Positions 11,100 through 21,700 of a stretch of DNA of 64,000 nucleotides are shown here, piece after piece. Position numbers and translations under genes: made by a program. This stretch comes from Aegilops tauschii subsp. strangulata (Eukaryota > Streptophyta > Magnoliopsida > Poales > Poaceae): NCBI RefSeq assembly GCF_002575655.3, contig NC_053036.3:163718627-163782626 (forward strand), read 5' to 3'. The notes under the pieces were generated by a model. That model made no database searches. It saw only the letters and a list, made by a program, of their open reading frames with translations, and had not been told where the DNA came from. Within the stretch, counting starts at the first letter, position 1; each line of letters begins with the position of its first letter.

Positions 11100-12960
11100 G
11101 GTGGCTATACTGAACAAAAATAGCCAACCTAGATATCCTGTTATGATGTTTGTTGCCCCGAGCCACTCTTATGTAATGCCACTGGTAAAATGTAGCAGTC
11201 GCACTGCTAAAAGTAAGGACACGTTAAACCAATGTTGCTGGTAAAATGAAGCAATGGCACCATTAAAGTAATGTCGTATTTAACGGTTGTCATAGTTAAT
11301 CCTAATGCCCACACTAATATCAAGCAATGCTGCTGCTTTAGAAATTGCTACTGTCCTTGTAGGTTTGCCATTTAGATAAGGAGCATGCTTCTTTTCATTT
11401 GATGTATGTTTCATCACTTGTTTGTCACCCTCCTTTCCACCTTTTTTGTGCAAACAGAGACATACATATCACGCTTGATCTTAGTTGAATTGCACAGATA
11501 ATATCCAAATTATAGCTGAACATTCCAGGAGCTTCACAACCAACCTTGATGTTGCTCAATTTTATTGCAACTAATGAAGAAGAAGCTCTGTGGGTTTCAT
11601 TTTCTGATGGAAATGGAACTGGGGTTGGATCCCTTTTCTTAAAAAGAATGAAGAAGAAGCTGCTAGCTCATGGGACATTGCTTCATTTTAGGTGAACTGC
11701 ACCAAAAGGTCCCCTGAATTGAATCATCCATGTTGGTGACTGGTGTCATCCCTTCTACGATGGCGTTGACTGCAGACATGGTTCCCATCACGAGGTATGT
11801 TCCTTTTTGGTTGACCATTTGCCAAAGATCCTGCATGTTGAGTCTGCTCTTGTGCTACTGTTTGGGCACTGCCATGATAAAGCAGTAATGTTATTATTTT
11901 GCACCTTAATCTAGTGGCACTATTAATTTGAGGCAATGTTTTGGCATAGCTAGTGGCACTGATTTTTTTATATATCAAAAGAGGGGGTTTCCTCCAATTT
12001 CTTTAAAGAAATCCAACCATAGAGAACCATTATCCGACAACATCTCTCTGTAAATGGGTAGTTATGCAACTACTACTAGAACGGACTGAGTACTAGCAGG
12101 AGACAAGTTCGCCACATAAGCTAGGCAGGTAGGGGGTCGCAACACCAGCTCGACCAAGTTTGGATTACAACCCAAATGCTACCACAGAAACATCAGAGGG
12201 GAAGATAGGGACTGAAAGAGCCAGCTTCAGCATCCCAGTCTAAGCACCCTCGACCTCCATCCTTGCGGCGCACGGTACACCTCGTTTGCCACCTGCTCGA
12301 CCCTAGTGCCACTGATAAAATGAAGTAATAATATAGTTAAAATAGAGCGAGTGTCCTCTCTATCATTTCATTTCTAATGTAGATTAAGAAAGGGCTTCTC
12401 TTTGTTAGTATATGTTTCATCAACTAGTCCCACAGTTAATGTTTAAGCGTTTATGCAAACTGGGGTGCTTAATTTTAGTTGATCTGCTCAAAAATAGAGA
12501 TTGGAATGTCTCAAGGCCCCTCCTTGTACTACCACTGTACACTGATGTTCATCACTGGCAGAAGGTGTATCGGGGAGACTTGGGTCGATTTCTAGTATGA
12601 GGCGTACCGTATGAGGCATCGCAGGGCCCATCTCGCCCTCGCAGCATGGCATACTATGATACTATGGCAATATTTTCTTCTATTTATTAGTGTATGTTTC
12701 ATCAACTAGTGCTACTATAATGTAATCACGCCTTTTCATTATCTGTGCAAACAGGGTAATTCAGCTGCATTTTGGTGGAACTGCACAAATGTACGGATGG
12801 AACCGACATATATGCAGAGTGCGAGGTGCCAAGTAAAAATTACCGACACCAACCCTGCTCCATCTAAGCATTGGCATCCACCACCATCAGTGGGATGTGT
12901 GGCGCTCACTGTGGACGGATCTTTCTCGGCAGCAAATCCTCTAACCAAATACTAGTAGCT
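11100..12960 (+). repeat. Array of exon-like repeats (B copy)
   Basis: A recurring unit has a pyrimidine-rich run, then TGTGCAAACAG|G (a good 3' splice site) and, after about 15-30 bp, TTTTGGTGGAACTGCACAAA or a decayed form. Copies are at about 11446-11505 (GTGCAAACAGAG, GAATTGCACAG), 11682-11725 (TAGGTGAACTGCACCAAAAG), 12450-12497 and 12744-12790 (the best preserved). Between them GTATGTTTCATCA(A)CT and GCCACTG(G/A)TAAAATGAAG motifs also recur. The inverted counterpart in CACTA-A has at least seven more copies. No protein domain is visible. Confidence 0.6.
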
Positions 12961-12990
12961 TAGACTTCAAAAAAAATACTAGTGGCTTAT
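12950..12990. other. Scar at the 5' end of the Copia element
   Basis: AATACTAGTAGCTTA is followed within 12 bp by AATACTAGTGGCTTA, directly abutting the LTR. The expected LTR start TGAAAGCACAAG is replaced by TGGCTTATACAAG, and the 5-bp flank (ACTAG) does not match that of the 3' LTR (AAGAT). This looks like filler DNA copied during end repair. Confidence 0.5.
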
Positions 12991-13342
12991 ACAAGTGCTC
13001 CCTGGGTGATTTTGGTAATTAATGTCAACATATCTCTTGTTGGACTAATACTTCTACCTAGTATGTTTCAGATAAGTTCAACAATGGAGTGGCATGGACT
13101 AGAGGATGTGTAACCCCTTCAAAATGCTGAAGACAAAGGATTGGCTCAAGCTCAAAGCTCAGGACTCTACATTTTCTATTTTAGTGGTCCAAGATCACAT
13201 TGAGTCCATAGGAAAGCCAATACTATTAAGAGGGGATGAGTTGTTGCTTAATGGCCTGCTTGCTCAAAGTGCTTAGTGATATGCTCCAAAGCCCTCAACC
13301 ACTTTCCCACATCCACATATGTCCCAAACCAAAAAGACCAAC

Positions 13343-13735
13343 TCGGCCCCACCAAAACTTTCTATCCGGCACCACCGAGTTTAGTTGACATAGCCACTAC
13401 TAGAAACCCTAATCAATTCGGTCTTACTGATGGGATCTCGGTCTCACCGAGATGGGCTTGCAAACACTCTGTTGCCTATTGCAATAATTTCGGTCCCACC
13501 AAGATATGCAATCGGCCCCACCGAGTTTGCTTGGCCAACTCTCTGTTTCCCTTATTACCCAAATCGGTCCCACCGAGTTTGAGTAATCGGTCAAACCGAG
13601 ATGAGGATTTACCCTAACCCTAGCACATCGGTCCCACCGAGTTGATCCATTCGGTCCCACCGAAAATCCTAACGTTCACATTTTGAACTAAATCGGTCCG
13701 ACCGAGTTTCATGATTCGGTCCCACCGAGTTTGGT
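13343..13735 (+). repeat. Array of TCGGTCCCACCGAG hairpin motifs in the LTR
   Basis: Eleven or so copies of TCGGT-N3-ACCGA or near variants within 400 bp (for example at about 13437, 13513, 13562, 13627, 13692 and 13712), each a small inverted repeat. The array ends about 40 bp before the LTR TATA box and is repeated in the 3' LTR (58795-59185). Four more variants occur at 19386-19475, near the end of the internal region. Confidence 0.75.
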
Positions 13736-13769
13736 GATTTGTGTGTAATGGCTAGATTTTGTGTGGATG

Positions 13770-13779
13770 CTATATATAC
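13770..13779 (+). promoter_or_regulatory. LTR TATA box
   Basis: CTATATATAC, 40 bp after the motif array and followed by CCCCTCCACCC. The 3' LTR has the same motif at 59221-59230. Probable Pol II promoter of the retroelement transcript. Confidence 0.65.
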
Positions 13780-14588
13780 CCCTCCACCCACTTTTCATTT
13801 GTGGAGAGAGCCATCAGAACATGCCTACACTTCCAACACATATTTTCTGAGAGAGAACCACCTACACTTGTGTTGAGGTCAAGATATCCCATTCCAACCA
13901 CATAAATTTTGATCTCTATCCTTCCCCAAGTGCTTTCCACTCAAATCTTCTTTCCACCAAATCCAAATCCTGTGAGAGAGTTGAGTGTTGGGGAGACTAT
14001 CATTTGAAGCACAAGAGCAAGGAGTTCATCATCAACACACCATTTGTTACTTCTTGTAGAGTGGTGTCTCCTAGATTGGCTAGGTGTCACTTCGGAGCCT
14101 CCGTCAAGATTGTGGAGTTGAACCAAGGAGTTTGTAAGGGCAAGGAGATCGCCTACTTCGTGAAGATCTACCCTAGTGAGGCCAGTCCTTCATGGGCGAC
14201 AACCATGGTGGGATAGACAAGGTTGCTTCTTCGTGGACCCTTCGTGGGTGGAGCCCTCCGTGGACTCGCGCAACCGTTACCCTTCGTGGGTTGAAGTCTC
14301 CATCAACGTGGATGTACGATAGCACCACCTATCGGAACCACGGATAAAAAATCTCCGTGTCTCCAAATTGCGTTTGCACACTCCAATCCCTTCCCTTTAC
14401 ATTCTTGCAACTTGCATGCTTTACTTTCCGCTGCTCATATACTCTTGTCATGCTTGCTTGATATGTATTGTGAATGCTCAAACTTGTGCCAAAACTCCAC
14501 TTCAACTTAAGGAAACTAAAAACTGCAACTTTTCTTGATTAGAGTCTATTCACCCCCCCTCTAGACACCTCTTCTCGATCCTTTCAAT

Positions 14589-14600
14589 TGGTATCAGAGC
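14589..14600 (+). other. Primer binding site of the Copia element
   Basis: TGGTATCAGAGC two bases after the LTR end; this is the usual plant site complementary to the 3' end of initiator methionine tRNA. Confidence 0.85.
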
Positions 14601-14641
14601 TTTGGTCTCCATTGCCTTTGTTTAAACACCTTTGGAGGAAG

Positions 14642-15340
14642 ATGGATGTGTCTACTTTGGGGAGTCTTAGACGTAGAGTGCCTATTCTTGATGGAGAGTT
14701 CTTCTATGAGTGGAAAAATGAAATGCTTGAGATTTTCAATGAATATCATTTGAACAAGTACATTACTAGCCCTTGTGCACCTCTTATTGATCCTTTGCAT
14801 CCTACATCGGAAGAGGATCTTGACATGATTCGCAATCTTAGAACTATCAATCTTATCATTAGAGGATTGCCCAAAAATTTGATTGCTAGTTTACCTACTC
14901 TTGATTGTGCCTATACTATATGGAGATTTCTTGAGGAACGATTTCCAAATTATTCCTTGAAAAATTTAGACGAAATTCTCCATAAGTCTATTGCCTTGAG
15001 TAAGATAAATTCCAATGATCCTATGTTTGGTGATTGTTTATTTGAGCTTACCAATCTCATGCGTGCCAAAGGAGATGTTGGAATCATTAGCAACATCATT
15101 TCCAAAGATATTAGAATTCATAAAGATAACCATAGGAATGATTATTTATCTAATGAATTACCCTCTCTAGGGGTTGATCAATCACAAGATGATGTTGAAC
15201 ATGGATACTATGATGAAGATGATGATAGTGACTATGATCTTGATGATGCAATGAGACACTTTGGTCTTATGGAAATCTTCGCGGCTGCATGGCTGGAGGA
15301 AAGGAATGGGTACTTGATAGTGGATGTACTAATCATATGA
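14642..15340 (+). pseudogene. Copia gag, shortened
   Basis: From the first ATG (14642) 232 residues. It has the Copia gag core (retrotran_gag/UBN2 type): RRVPILDGEFFYEWKNEML near the start, LIIRGLPKNLIASLPTLDCA and AYTIWRFLEERFPNYS in the middle. The acidic stretch YDEDDDSDYDLDD (about residues 197-210) is followed almost at once by protease sequence in another frame; no CCHC zinc knuckle is seen between them, so a deletion probably removed it. Gag normally forms the virus-like particle in the cytoplasm. Confidence 0.75.
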
Positions 15341-16775
15341 CCGGAGACAAAGATATGTTTCGTGAGCTTGCTGAAAACGACGGCCCTTGAAAGTATGTCA
15401 CCTTTGGTGATAACTCAAAGGGTAAGGTGGTTGGCCTCGGTAAGGTGGCCATCTCACATGATAGCTCCATACAAAATGTCATGCTCGTTGAATCTCTTGG
15501 GTACAATTTACTTTCAGTATCTAGACTTGCTGATTTCGATTTCAGTGTCCTATTTACTGAGGTAGATTGCCAAGTGTTTCGGAGAGACAATCATAAAATG
15601 GTATTTACCGGTATACGTAGAGGTGATCTTTACATTGTTGATTTCACTAAAAAGGCTCAACCCAGAACTTGCTTAATTGCTAAATCTTCTAAATGCTGGT
15701 TGTGGCATAGAAGGCTAGGTCATGTGGGCATGCGAAAGCTTGATAAGCTTATTAAAGGTGATCATATCCTTGGAGTAAAACATGTCATATTTGACAATAA
15801 TAGACTTTGTAGTGCTTGTCAGGCAGGAAAATAGGTTGGAGGAAGTCATCGCGCAAAGAACATCATGACCACGAGAAGACCACTTGAGCTACTTCACATG
15901 GATCTCTTTGGTCCCAATGCCTACAAGAGTCTCGGTGGTAACTCATTCGGACAAGTCATAGTCGATGATTTTTCAAGATTTACGTGGGTGTTCTTTCTTG
16001 ATGACAAATCGTAGGTCCAGAAGATCTTCAAAAACTTCGCTAGGAAGGCCCAAAATCAATTTAACGTGAAGATCAAGAAGGTTCGGAGCGACAACGGAAC
16101 GGAGTTCAAGAACGCAAATGTGGATACCTTTCTTGACGAAGAAGGGATTTCACACGAGTTCTCGGCTACGTACACGCCTCAACAAAATGGAGTTGTTGAG
16201 AGAAAGAACCGGACTCTTATTGAGATGGCAAGAACGATGATTGATGAGCAAGACTCCAAAACACTTTTGGGCGGAAGCGGTTGAGACAGCTTGTCATGCA
16301 ACAAATCGTTGTATCTTCACAAGCTACTCGGCAAGACGGCATACGAGCTCCTCACCGGTAACAAACCCCAAGTTGGATACTTTCGAGTATTCGGCTCAAA
16401 GTGCTACATTCTTGATAAGCATCGTCGTTCTAAATTTGCTCCTAAATCTCATGAAGGTTTCCTACTTGATTATGGCTCAAACTCTCACACTTACCGTGTC
16501 TACAACAATTTCACCCGAAAGGTTGAAGAGACGGTAGATGTGAAGTTTGATGAATCTAACGGCTCGCAAGTAGAGAAATTGCCAATTGATGTAGGAGACA
16601 AAGACCCTTCGGAAGCAATGCAAGACTTGTCTATTGGCAAGATTCGTCCAACGGAAGTGAAGGAGAGCACCTCGTCCAAGTGGAAGCTTCTACCTCACGA
16701 CAAGGTGAACCAAGAATTGATACGGAAGCATCCACAAGTGGGACACACCAAGACGAAGAAAACAAGGAAGTAGAC
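15300..16775 (+). pseudogene. Copia pol: protease, pre-integrase and integrase, broken
   Basis: The protease motif DSGCTNHMTG begins at 15316 in a frame shifted from gag, and that frame meets a TGA at 15379-15381. It reopens with the pre-integrase zinc finger (WHRRLGH ... CSACQAGK; HHCC pattern, 15700-15830), then a TAG at 15832-15834. Integrase follows: LLHMDLFG, VRSDNGTEF and QQNGVVERKNRTL supply the D, D and E positions, with another TAG near 16012. A pair of frame changes at about 16250 and 16320 disrupts the FWAEAV-ATNRC region, after which the frame returns (KTAYELLTGNKP, FGSKCYI). At least three stops and two shifts make it inactive. Confidence 0.85.
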
Positions 16776-16991
16776 CAAGATGAACATCAACAACCTCCTT
16801 CTCCAGCACGACAAGAGAATGACAACGTCAACAATGAATAACGCCAAGAAGAAGAACAAGATGAAGAAGATGTTCCACCCTGAGGCAAGCCAAAGCTCCC
16901 ATGAGTTCGAGCAAGAATCGCCAAAGACCATCCCGTCGAGCAAATCTACAATGATATCCAAATCGGGAGAATCACTCGCTCTAAAACTCGT

Positions 16992-18572
16992 TTGGCTAAC
17001 TTTTGTGAACATTATTCATTCATCTCTAGCATTGAACCTATGAAGGTTGAAGAAGCATTGGAAGATCCGAATTGGATTAACGCTATGCATGAAGAGCTAC
17101 ACAAGTTTGAGGGAAACCAAGTGTGGACATTGGTCGAGAAGCCCGACAACAACCACAACATCATTGGTACCAAATGGGTGTTTCGCAACAAGCAAGATGA
17201 AGAAGGTCAATTTGTCCGCAACAAAGCACGCCTAGTCGCCCAAGGTTACAGTCAAGTCGAAGGTATGGACTATGGTGAGACATATGCTCCCGTTTCTAGA
17301 CTTGTGTCCATTCGCATCTTACTTGCTTATGCTAATCACTATGATATCACCTTGTACCAAATGGACATTAAAAGTGCTATTCTAAATGGTGAAATTGAGG
17401 AGGAAGTTTATGTTAAGCAACCTCCCGGCTTTGTCAATCCTAAGAAACCTAATCATGTTTACAAACTTCACAAAGCTCTTTATGGTCTTAAACAAGCTCC
17501 TAGAGCGTGGTATAAATGCTTGACCAAGTTCCTTATTGAAAAAGGCTTTGAAATTGGAAAAACAGATTCTACTCTTTTTACTAAAAGGGTTAATGGAGAA
17601 CTATTTGTGTGCCAAATTTATGTTGCTGATATTATATTTGGTTCAACTAACCCTCATTTTAGTGAGAAGTTTGGAAAGCTAATGTCGGAGAAGTTTGAGA
17701 TGTCTATGATGAGTGAACTCAAATTCTTTCTCGGTTTGCAAATCAAGCAAACTAAGGAAGGTACCTTTGTCTCTCGAACAAAGTACACCAAGGACTTATT
17801 CAAAAAGTTCAATATGCAAGAATGCAAAGGTATGTCTACACCCATGCCTACTAGTGGACATCTTGACTTGACTAAGGACGGTGAACCGGTTGATCAAAAG
17901 GTTTACCGCTCCATGATTGGTTCATTGTTATATCTACGTGCCTCTCGTCCCGATATTATGCTAAGTGTGTGCATGTGTGCACGATATCAAGCGGCCCCTA
18001 AAGAGTGTCATCTTAAGGCTGTGAAACGGATAGTGAGATACTTAATACACACACCAAATTTTGCCATTTGGTATCCTAAGAGGTCTTCTTTCGATCTTGT
18101 TGGTTACTCCGATCCGGACTATGCCGGAGACAAAGTTGATAGAAAGTCAACTTCAGGTACTTGTCAATTTCTTGGTAGATCTCTTGTGTCTTGGTCCTCC
18201 GAGAAACAAAACTCGGTATCCTTATCCACCGCCAAAGCGGAATACATTGCCGCTGGTTCATGTTGTGCTCAATTACTTTGGATGACCCAAACTCTTAAAG
18301 ATTATGGGATATATGTGAAACATGTTCCATTGCTTTGTGACAATGAAAGTGCTATCAAGATTGCTCACAATCCCATGCAACATTCTCGAACTAAGCATAT
18401 TAAAGTTTGTCATCATTTCATTCGAGATCACGTTGCCAAAGGGGACATTAATCTTAAGCATGTTCGCACCGATAAGCAATTGGCGGATATATTCACCAAA
18501 CCGCTTGATGAGAAAGTCTTTTGCCGGTTGAGAGGAGAATTGAACATCATTGATGCTTCAAACTTGGAGTAG
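16992..18572 (+). pseudogene. Copia reverse transcriptase and RNase H, open frame with altered catalytic motif
   Basis: A 526-residue open frame. RT signatures run in order: WVFRNKQDEEGQ, KARLVAQGYSQVEGMDY, YQMDIKSAILNGEIEEEVYV, YGLKQAPRAWY. The usual YVDD centre reads YVAD (Ala codon 17625-17627), removing one of the two metal-binding aspartates. RNase H follows (GYSDPDYAGD, STSGTCQFLG, STAKAEYIA, HIKVCHHFIRDHV, ADIFTKPL). It would copy element RNA to DNA in the particle, but this copy should be catalytically dead. The frame is intact in contrast with integrase upstream, from which it is separated by a stop at 16771-16773 and a frame change before 16992. Confidence 0.9.
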
Positions 18573-20125
18573 AAACTTGATATTTCTTTCATGATGCTAT
18601 CTATATGTCTTGGATATAATTGCACCCTTGCATGCTATCTAACCCTTGTAGGTACTTGGATGAAACTAAATCCATGAGATTGCAACTCATTCATATCATG
18701 AGCAATTTCTACATTACCAAGTCTCTACACAATGGTGGTTGAAGACAAGGAAGCACAAAACCCTTCAAACATATCCTTTGACAAATTCTATGTTAAGTTT
18801 TATGATCGTCATTTTGGATACACAAGTGTTCTTCCTTGCAAAACTAACCCATGTAGGTAGATGAACTCAAATTCCAAGTGTGCTCCCAACTCTTGATGAG
18901 CTACATCAACCTTGAGCAACCCACACAAGTTCGACTACATGATCAAGATCAACACCACAACCCAAGGTATGTTATTCCATCTTAGAGAAGCTTTACTCCA
19001 AGACATGGGTCAAAGCAACTCAACAAGATGTGAATACATCAAGATGCTTAAACGAAAAATGGTAACCCCATTTTGAGCTTAAACGATGAGTATGACCTAT
19101 GATCAAGTGTCCTCACTTGACTCCTAAGTCAATATACTCTAGCATAGGTGACTTTGTCGCTGCCCAATTCTAGATGAAGTTCTCATGTGTTTCTCCGTGC
19201 TCTTGCATTCGTCTCGTGCATATTTATTTCCCTTTTCATAAAAAAACTTCATCTAGATTTCTTTTCTGCTTACTTGTGTTCTGCATTCTCTGCATCCAAT
19301 TCATTGCAAATCTTTCAGCTAATTCCTTGCAAATCCTTTTGAGATCTTAATTGCCTAGTGAGCTGAGGTGACAAGTGTTTTTCACTGTGATGGACTCGGT
19401 CACACCGATTTGTTTCCTTCGGTCCAACCGAATTCTTTTGGTGCCACCGAAGCACACAACTCGGTGCTACCGATTTTGCCGCAGAAAAGACAGCTTGCCA
19501 CTTGTTCCTGCATTCTTTATACTCCAGCTCCACTCAATGATTCTTGTCCTCTACCAGCATCACATTCGACTTGCTACTTTGCTTTGTGACTCAAGGACCA
19601 AACCCATTTGTAATAAATATCCAGAAGATCCCTTCTTGGAAATTGATGTCAAAGGGGGAGAGAGAGATCACATCAAAGCTTAAAGAGAGATCACATCAAA
19701 AGGGGGAGAGAATACTCAGGGGGAGAGTGTAAGAAACCCCATATGCTTGGTGTTCAAGAGGAGAGAAGTCACATGTCTTTAAGAGGGGAAAGACATGTTC
19801 ATATTTGATTGTTTGCATCAGTTTTGTTTCTTTTCTTTGCTCTGATTTTCTGTTCCCGATCTTCTCCCAATATCCCATGCAAGATTCAGGGGGAGCAAGA
19901 CATCTAAGGGAAGGAAATCCTTGAATTCATTGCACATCTTTACCTTTGGGGACATGTCTATATCAAATAGAGTACTCAGTACCCACTCTCTACATGTCAT
20001 CCCAGTCTTGGTACTCTTGTGGTTTCGTTTGTTTGCTCTGGCTAGTAGGTGTATCTATGTTATCTAACCTTGTTTACTCAGGTTCATTTCTTCCTAAGCT
20101 AACTCAAGACCACAAGGTAAGTATA
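18573..20125 (+). other. Long 3' noncoding part of the Copia element, first half
   Basis: No envelope-like frame found. Notable are several AGGGGGAG tracts (about 19651, 19698, 19716 and 19887), a hallmark of SIRE-type elements near their polypurine tract, and four TCGGT...ACCGA motifs at 19386-19475. The sequence resumes at 58121 after CACTA-A, where a further AGGGGGAG lies at about 58326. Confidence 0.7.
20123..20125. repeat. ATA target-site duplication of CACTA-A, left
   Basis: ATA directly before CACTAC; the same ATA follows GTAGTG at 58118-58120. Three-base duplications are characteristic of CACTA elements. Confidence 0.85.
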
Positions 20126-20160
20126 CACTACAAAAAAAAGACACATCCGTGACATTTTGG
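20126..20160 (+). repeat. Left terminal inverted repeat of CACTA-A
   Basis: CACTACAAAAAAAAGACACA then TCCGTGA; matches the complement of 58085-58117 with two mismatches or length changes over about 27 bp. Confidence 0.85.
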
Positions 20161-20475
20161 GCCGAACAAATTTTTTTTCTGTCATACATATGACACTTCT
20201 ATGACGATAATTGTGACAAAACCCGGTATCACCATAGATGTGGTGGGCTCCTACTTCTATGACAAAAAATCATGACAGAAAATGGGCTTTTCGTCCTGGG
20301 CGGGCTGGAGACGCAGCTGCATGACATTCTTTGGGCCGTCCATGATGGAAAAAACCGTGGTAGAAGCGAGGGCGAGGAAAATTTCGGGGAGTTCCCGGTT
20401 ATGGTGGGAGGTCGGGGGCTGAGCGATGCGCGTTTCTCTCGTACACGTACGCGCGTGTGTGCGAGGCGTTGGCTC

Positions 20476-20640
20476 TAACTGAACCCGAGCGAGGCGTTGG
20501 GCTCTAACTGTACCCGAGCGATTGCATTGTAGGCTACGCGTTACTGAACCCGAGCGATCGATCGATGGCTGTTAACTGAACCCGATCGAGCGATTCCTTC
20601 GCTACTGCTGCTAACTGAAGCCGATCGATGCTGCCTCTGG
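20476..20640 (+). repeat. TAACTGAACCCGAGCGA repeats
   Basis: Five to six degenerate copies of (T)AACTG(A/T)ACCCGA(G/T)CGA with spacers of 10-30 bp; GATCGATCGATG runs are interspersed. Subterminal position suggests a CACTA subterminal array. Confidence 0.6.
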
Positions 20641-20955
20641 GATGAACAGTGAGCGTTGCGGGGGGGGGGGGTTGGATGAACAGTGAGCGGTGGCGTTGCC
20701 TCTGGATGAACAGGACCCCGTGGTGTGGTGGAGGGCTGGATGAACAGTAGACGGTGGAGGGGTGCTCGTGGAGGGGTGGTTGAACAGGCCCCCATGGTGT
20801 GGAGGGCTAGATGAACAGTAGACGGTGGAGGGGTGCCCGTGGAGGGGTGGTTGAACAGTAGCCGGTGGAGTAGCGCGCGGTGGAGGCTGGATGAACAGGA
20901 GCCCGTGGAGGCTGGAGGAGGTCGACGGTGGAGATGAACAGTATCCCGTGGAGTC
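20640..20955 (+). repeat. GATGAACAG / GGTGGAGG repeat block
   Basis: GC-rich degenerate repeats built on GGATGAACAGTAGACGGTGG and GTGGAGGGGTG units of roughly 60 bp. The open frames across it are by-products of the repeat. Confidence 0.6.
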
Positions 20956-20959
20956 CAGT

Positions 20960-21260
20960 TTTGCGGTACGCCACACCCCTCCCGATGAACAGGACCCCCG
21001 TTTCGACCGTACGAGGTCCGTTTTGTCCGTTTGGCGGTATGCCATACCCCTCCCGATCAACAGGACCCCCGTTTCGACTGTAGGAGGTCCGTTTCGTCCG
21101 TTTTGCGGTACGCCACACCCCTCACCTTCAACAGGACCCCCATTTCGACCGTAGGAGGTCCGTTTCCTCCATTTTGTGGTACGCCACACCCCTCCCGATC
21201 AACAGGACCCCGTTCCGAACATAGGAGGTCCGTTTCCTCCGTTGTGCGGTACGCCAGGCC
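20960..21260 (+). repeat. 71-bp tandem repeat, about four copies
   Basis: Each unit has GCGGTACGCCACACCCCTCC, a GA(T)(G/C)AACAGGACCCCC stretch and GTAGGAGGTCCGTTT. Units start at about 20960, 21031, 21102 and 21173 with a partial fifth. The period is 70-72 bp and copies differ at several positions. Downstream to about 21430, GATGAACACGAC-type units continue more loosely. Confidence 0.75.
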
Positions 21261-21429
21261 TCGTTTCCATCGCCTGTTCCGTCCAAGCCCTCCCGATGAA
21301 CACGACCACACATTCCGTTCCGACCCAGCCGATTGGCTCCCACGCGTTCCCTTGCCTTCCGATGAACACGACGCATTCCATTGCCTCCCCATGAACACGA
21401 CGCATTCCGTTGCCTCCCCATGAACATGA

Positions 21430-21700
21430 CGGCGACGCTGTTTCTCCGTTCCGACGCAGCCATGTACACGAGCCCTGGCCGTACGTATGCGCGAGTAGGC
21501 GTTCGAGACCCCGCCCGTATGTACACATACGTGGCCGTATTTTCTTTCTTGCACCCTGGCCGCTGTACGTACGTGTACATGCTACGTGTGCGCCTCTACT
21601 ACGACACGTACGCGCCTCTACTATGACACGTGTGCGCCTCTACATCCACTAGTATATATGTACGTACACGTTCGCGACCAGAATGACAACGCTACGTACG
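21430..21700. other. CGTACG-rich stretch, no gene seen
   Basis: Rich in TACGTACG/CGTGTAC and CGCCTCTAC-type short repeats (for example CTACTACGACACGT and CTACTATGACACGT about 25 bp apart). No supported coding sequence. Confidence 0.5.

Larger units (their letters stand above)
1..12982 (-). mobile_element. CACTA-type element B, part left of the Copia insertion
   Basis: Inference from collinearity. Read on the minus strand, this flank matches CACTA-A in the same order as in A: the exon-like repeat array at 11100-12950 (A: 26290-29400), the TATA and first exon at 10292-10644 (A: 29973-30328), an AC/CT-rich block at 1930-2350 (A: GA/GT-rich 40760-42700), and a promoter with first exon at 1-430 (A: about 43600-43970). 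No terminus of this element is inside the window, so its CACTA nature is inferred from its sister. The centre (about 3.4-9.9 kb) has no counterpart in A that I can see and carries small broken genes. It could instead be an inverted segmental duplication that happens to contain A's parts. Confidence 0.5.
12983..14586 (+). repeat. 5' LTR of the Copia element
   Basis: Matches 58437-60040 from ACAAGTGCTC onward to the shared end GATCCTTTCA. The first few bases are altered (see scar at 12950-12990). A TATA box (CTATATATAC) is at 13770-13779 and an array of TCGGTcccACCGA motifs lies upstream of it. Confidence 0.9.

Noticed and set aside
14588..14641. Earlier start for gag
   Set aside because: It would begin with TTG inside the primer binding site; the first ATG (14642) fits Copia gag better.
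20611..21580. Several overlapping frames of 100-190 residues on both strands
   Set aside because: They lie in 60- to 71-bp tandem repeats whose periods keep several frames open by chance; translations are repetitive and show no domain.
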